Assembly (NCBI RefSeq): GCF_009664975.1
Contig: NZ_WJXB01000001.1
Location: forward strand, 62,001 to 126,000
Length of the DNA stretch: 64,000 nucleotides
Direction of reading: 5' to 3'
Source: Paenibacillus monticola
GTDB taxonomy: Bacteria; Bacillota; Bacilli; Paenibacillales; Paenibacillaceae
Shown: piece by piece, positions 62,041 through 64,000 of the stretch
Layout: each line of letters starts with the position of its first letter
Numbering within the stretch: position 1 is the first letter of the stretch
The notes under the pieces: model-generated
The model's input: the letters and a program-made list of their open reading frames with translations, nothing else
What the model was told of the DNA's origin: nothing
The model's database searches: none
Position numbers and translations under genes: made by a program

Positions 62041-64000
62041 ATGAAGAATATTTTCTCCTCCAAGCTGCTTACGCTTGGTCTGGCCTTATTGCTCGTCATT
62101 TCGATTCTGGGTACATCGCTTGTTCCGGCTGGACAGGTCTATGCTGAGGCACAACAGTCCGCTGTACAGGAAGGGACTGTGAGTGTGACTGCGGCGACAT
62201 ACGCGGTCGCCGAGTTTGTTTTGAACAGTGGGGTGCAGACAGAATGGCAAGCTATGGGTCTGGCCCAAGCTGGCTATAGAGTACCAGACAGTTACATTCA
62301 CTCCCTTGAGAATCAAGTGAAGACGGCTCAAGGCAATTTCTCTAATGTTACGGATTACGCTCGGATAACGCTTGCTGCAAAAGCGATTGGTGCCGATCCG
62401 GCCAGTTTTACTGACAAGGGTTACAATCTGATTGAGAAGATTTATAACAATGACAAAATGAGCGGCCAGACGCTCAATAATCCAGTCTATGCACTGCTGG
62501 CCTTGGATTCAGGTCATTATACCGTTCCTGGGGATGCGTTATGGACAGCGGACAAGCTGCTCACTGAAATTCTGTCCAAACAGAATACGGATGGCGGTTT
62601 TACCTTAAACACGGGAGCTAGCGATGTCGATATGACGGCGATGGTCTTGACTGCGTTAGCTGCTCATAAAGATAATTCAGCGGCCAATTCAGCGGGACAA
62701 CGGGCAGTAGCCTGGTTATCCGCAGCACAGGATGGCAATGGCGGATTTGGGATTAGCAGCGAGAGTGTCTCACAAGCGATCATAGGTCTTGCTTCTTTTG
62801 GAATAGACCCTGATGGTGCTGATTTCACCAAAAACAATATAGAGCTCATTGGAAAATTGTTGAGCTTCCGACTCGCAGATGGCAGCTTTGCTCATAGTCA
62901 GAACGGCAGCTCTGATGTTCTTGCTACACAGCAAGGATTGCAGGCGCTGGTTGCCTATAACCTGTTCAATAAAGGCGGCAACGGCAAATTATATGATTTC
63001 TCTAATCCAGCAGTGCAGAACCCGCTAGTATATGTTCCGCTTACCGTAGAAGGTCCTGAGGGTACCTTGGCACAGGGAAGCACGTACGCAGGGAATGTAT
63101 TTGAGGCTTTGCAGAAGCTGGCGACAGAGAAGAGTCTTCCGTTAGTAATCACTAAAGATAATTATGTCACGGGAATCGGGAATGTTGTGGCTGGGAACTA
63201 TGGCGGATGGGATGGCTGGAGCTATGTCGTATCGCGTGCTGGCCAATGGATCTATCCAGATGTAGGCATGAGCGGCTTTGCACTGCAAGCTGCAGACCGG
63301 GTGTTGATTTATTATGGGGGAAGCGATACTGATGTTGTCAATTCCGTAATAATCTCCCAGGGACAGCCTACAGAAGAAACACCTTTTACGGTCACTGTCA
63401 CGAAGAAAAAATGGGTTTGGAACGGTAATACCTCCACCTCAGATCCAGTAACAGCACTGGCTGGTGATGTAAAGGTTCAAGTTGGAACTCAGACGGTTTC
63501 CACAGATGCTTATGGGGTAGCGTCATTTGCTGGCCTCTCGGCTGGTAATTACTCGCTGACAATAACCGGTTACCGTTCGGAGAATGTACCGGTTGTAGTG
63601 AAGTACACGCAAGCCTTGAAGGTTGCACCTAAAAATGTAACAGCCTCACTGTCCGTCGAAGGACCCCAAGGTCCTATCGCTGCGGGAACCTTACAAGCTG
63701 CCAATGCACTTGAAGCATTACAGCAGTTGACTACTTTAAACCATATTCCAGTAGATATTACTGAATCTTCTTTTGGCAGCTATGTATCAGGTATTAATGG
63801 AATTACGAGTGGTACTTACGATGGATGGTGGAGCTTCGTAGTCTCACGTAATGGTGAATGGATCTACCCAAGTGTAGGCATGGATGCCTTCAAGCTGCAG
63901 GAGTCAGACCAAGTGCTTGTCTATTATGCAGGAAGTACTACACAGGTAGTCAATGCTGTGGCCGTTTCCCCGTCACAACCACAGCCGGGACAGCCGTTTA
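62041..64000 (+). CDS. Secreted transcobalamin-like protein (toroid + DUF4430 repeats), 3' end outside window
   Basis: The frame is open to the window end (653 codons seen). It has a signal peptide (about 1-35, after PAGQVYAEA). A helical alpha/alpha-toroid-like region follows (about 45-310) with prenyltransferase/cobalamin-binding-type repeats such as QNTDGGFTL, QDGNGGFGI and LADGSFAHS. DUF4430 domain 1 follows (about 333-427; GGWDGWSYVVSRAGQWIYPD), then a small Ig-like insert (SFAGLSAGNYSLTITGY) and DUF4430 domain 2 (about 535-631; YDGWWSFVVSRNGEWIYPS). DUF4430 is the transcobalamin-type beta domain. AGAAAGAGG precedes ATG 62041, and a B12 riboswitch controls the gene. I infer an extracellular corrinoid-binding protein; a cobalt role is the alternative. 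Confidence 0.9.
   Translation, partial: MKNIFSSKLLTLGLALLLVISILGTSLVPAGQVYAEAQQSAVQEGTVSVTAATYAVAEFVLNSGVQTEWQAMGLAQAGYRVPDSYIHSLENQVKTAQGNFSNVTDYARITLAAKAIGADPASFTDKGYNLIEKIYNNDKMSGQTLNNPVYALLALDSGHYTVPGDALWTADKLLTEILSKQNTDGGFTLNTGASDVDMTAMVLTALAAHKDNSAANSAGQRAVAWLSAAQDGNGGFGISSESVSQAIIGLASFGIDPDGADFTKNNIELIGKLLSFRLADGSFAHSQNGSSDVLATQQGLQALVAYNLFNKGGNGKLYDFSNPAVQNPLVYVPLTVEGPEGTLAQGSTYAGNVFEALQKLATEKSLPLVITKDNYVTGIGNVVAGNYGGWDGWSYVVSRAGQWIYPDVGMSGFALQAADRVLIYYGGSDTDVVNSVIISQGQPTEETPFTVTVTKKKWVWNGNTSTSDPVTALAGDVKVQVGTQTVSTDAYGVASFAGLSAGNYSLTITGYRSENVPVVVKYTQALKVAPKNVTASLSVEGPQGPIAAGTLQAANALEALQQLTTLNHIPVDITESSFGSYVSGINGITSGTYDGWWSFVVSRNGEWIYPSVGMDAFKLQESDQVLVYYAGSTTQVVNAVAVSPSQPQPGQPF

Overview
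The window reads as a chromosomal segment of a low-to-mid GC Gram-positive spore-former of the Paenibacillus type. This is an inference. It rests on strong AGGAGG-like ribosome binding sites, frequent GTG/TTG starts, secreted proteins with a copper-amine-oxidase-N-like module, GH42 beta-galactosidases next to an AraC regulator, many two-component and chemoreceptor genes, and several intergenic inverted-repeat families of a kind I associate with Paenibacillus. I saw no rRNA, tRNA, CRISPR array or intact insertion sequence.

Layout. 1-5.3 kb: a galactoside locus with a 5'-truncated GH42 gene, a divergent AraC regulator, a full GH42 gene and a VOC protein. 5.3-17.7 kb: ordinary single genes and short operons (a lipoprotein, a YpsA-like SLOG protein, an amidase, a two-component system, a YceI protein, a Gfo/Idh/MocA oxidoreductase, an ADP-ribosylglycohydrolase), with two decayed nucleotide-metabolism genes at 14.6-14.9 kb. 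17.8-20.9 kb: an AT-rich islet with a broken serine recombinase, a TPR protein and small orphan genes, then a decayed GyrI-like gene. 20.9-28.1 kb: a two-component system with a lipoprotein, two secreted or orphan proteins, and gene remnants (permease, AraC, response regulator). 28.1-42.2 kb: an acyltransferase, two chemoreceptors, an SDR/TetR divergent pair, an Eis-like acetyltransferase, a secreted CuAO_N/SNase-like/RCC1 fusion, an NADH pyrophosphatase, a MarR/NAD(P)H-oxidoreductase divergent pair and a GyrI-like protein.

42.3-60.2 kb is the most striking part: an 18-kb two-sided locus. On the minus strand are a membrane-anchored TPR-like/propeller-like protein, a zinc-ribbon membrane protein and a 50-residue membrane peptide. 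On the plus strand are an exported vWA protein with a cytoplasmic tail, a large tubulin/FtsZ-like protein with GGTGSG, a large protein of unknown fold, a polytopic vWA protein, a beta-rich protein, a zinc-ribbon P-loop GTPase and a very large one-TM protein resembling GTPase-associated protein 1. The set looks like one membrane-linked, GTP-driven machine built from two unrelated GTPase classes and two vWA metal-site proteins. Its function is not known to me.

60.4-64 kb: a DoxX/Rrf2 pair, then a cobalamin riboswitch with its terminator. Directly downstream is a secreted protein, running off the window, made of an alpha/alpha-toroid-like region plus at least two DUF4430 domains. That is the architecture of animal transcobalamin/intrinsic factor, and it suggests a bacterial extracellular B12-binding protein.
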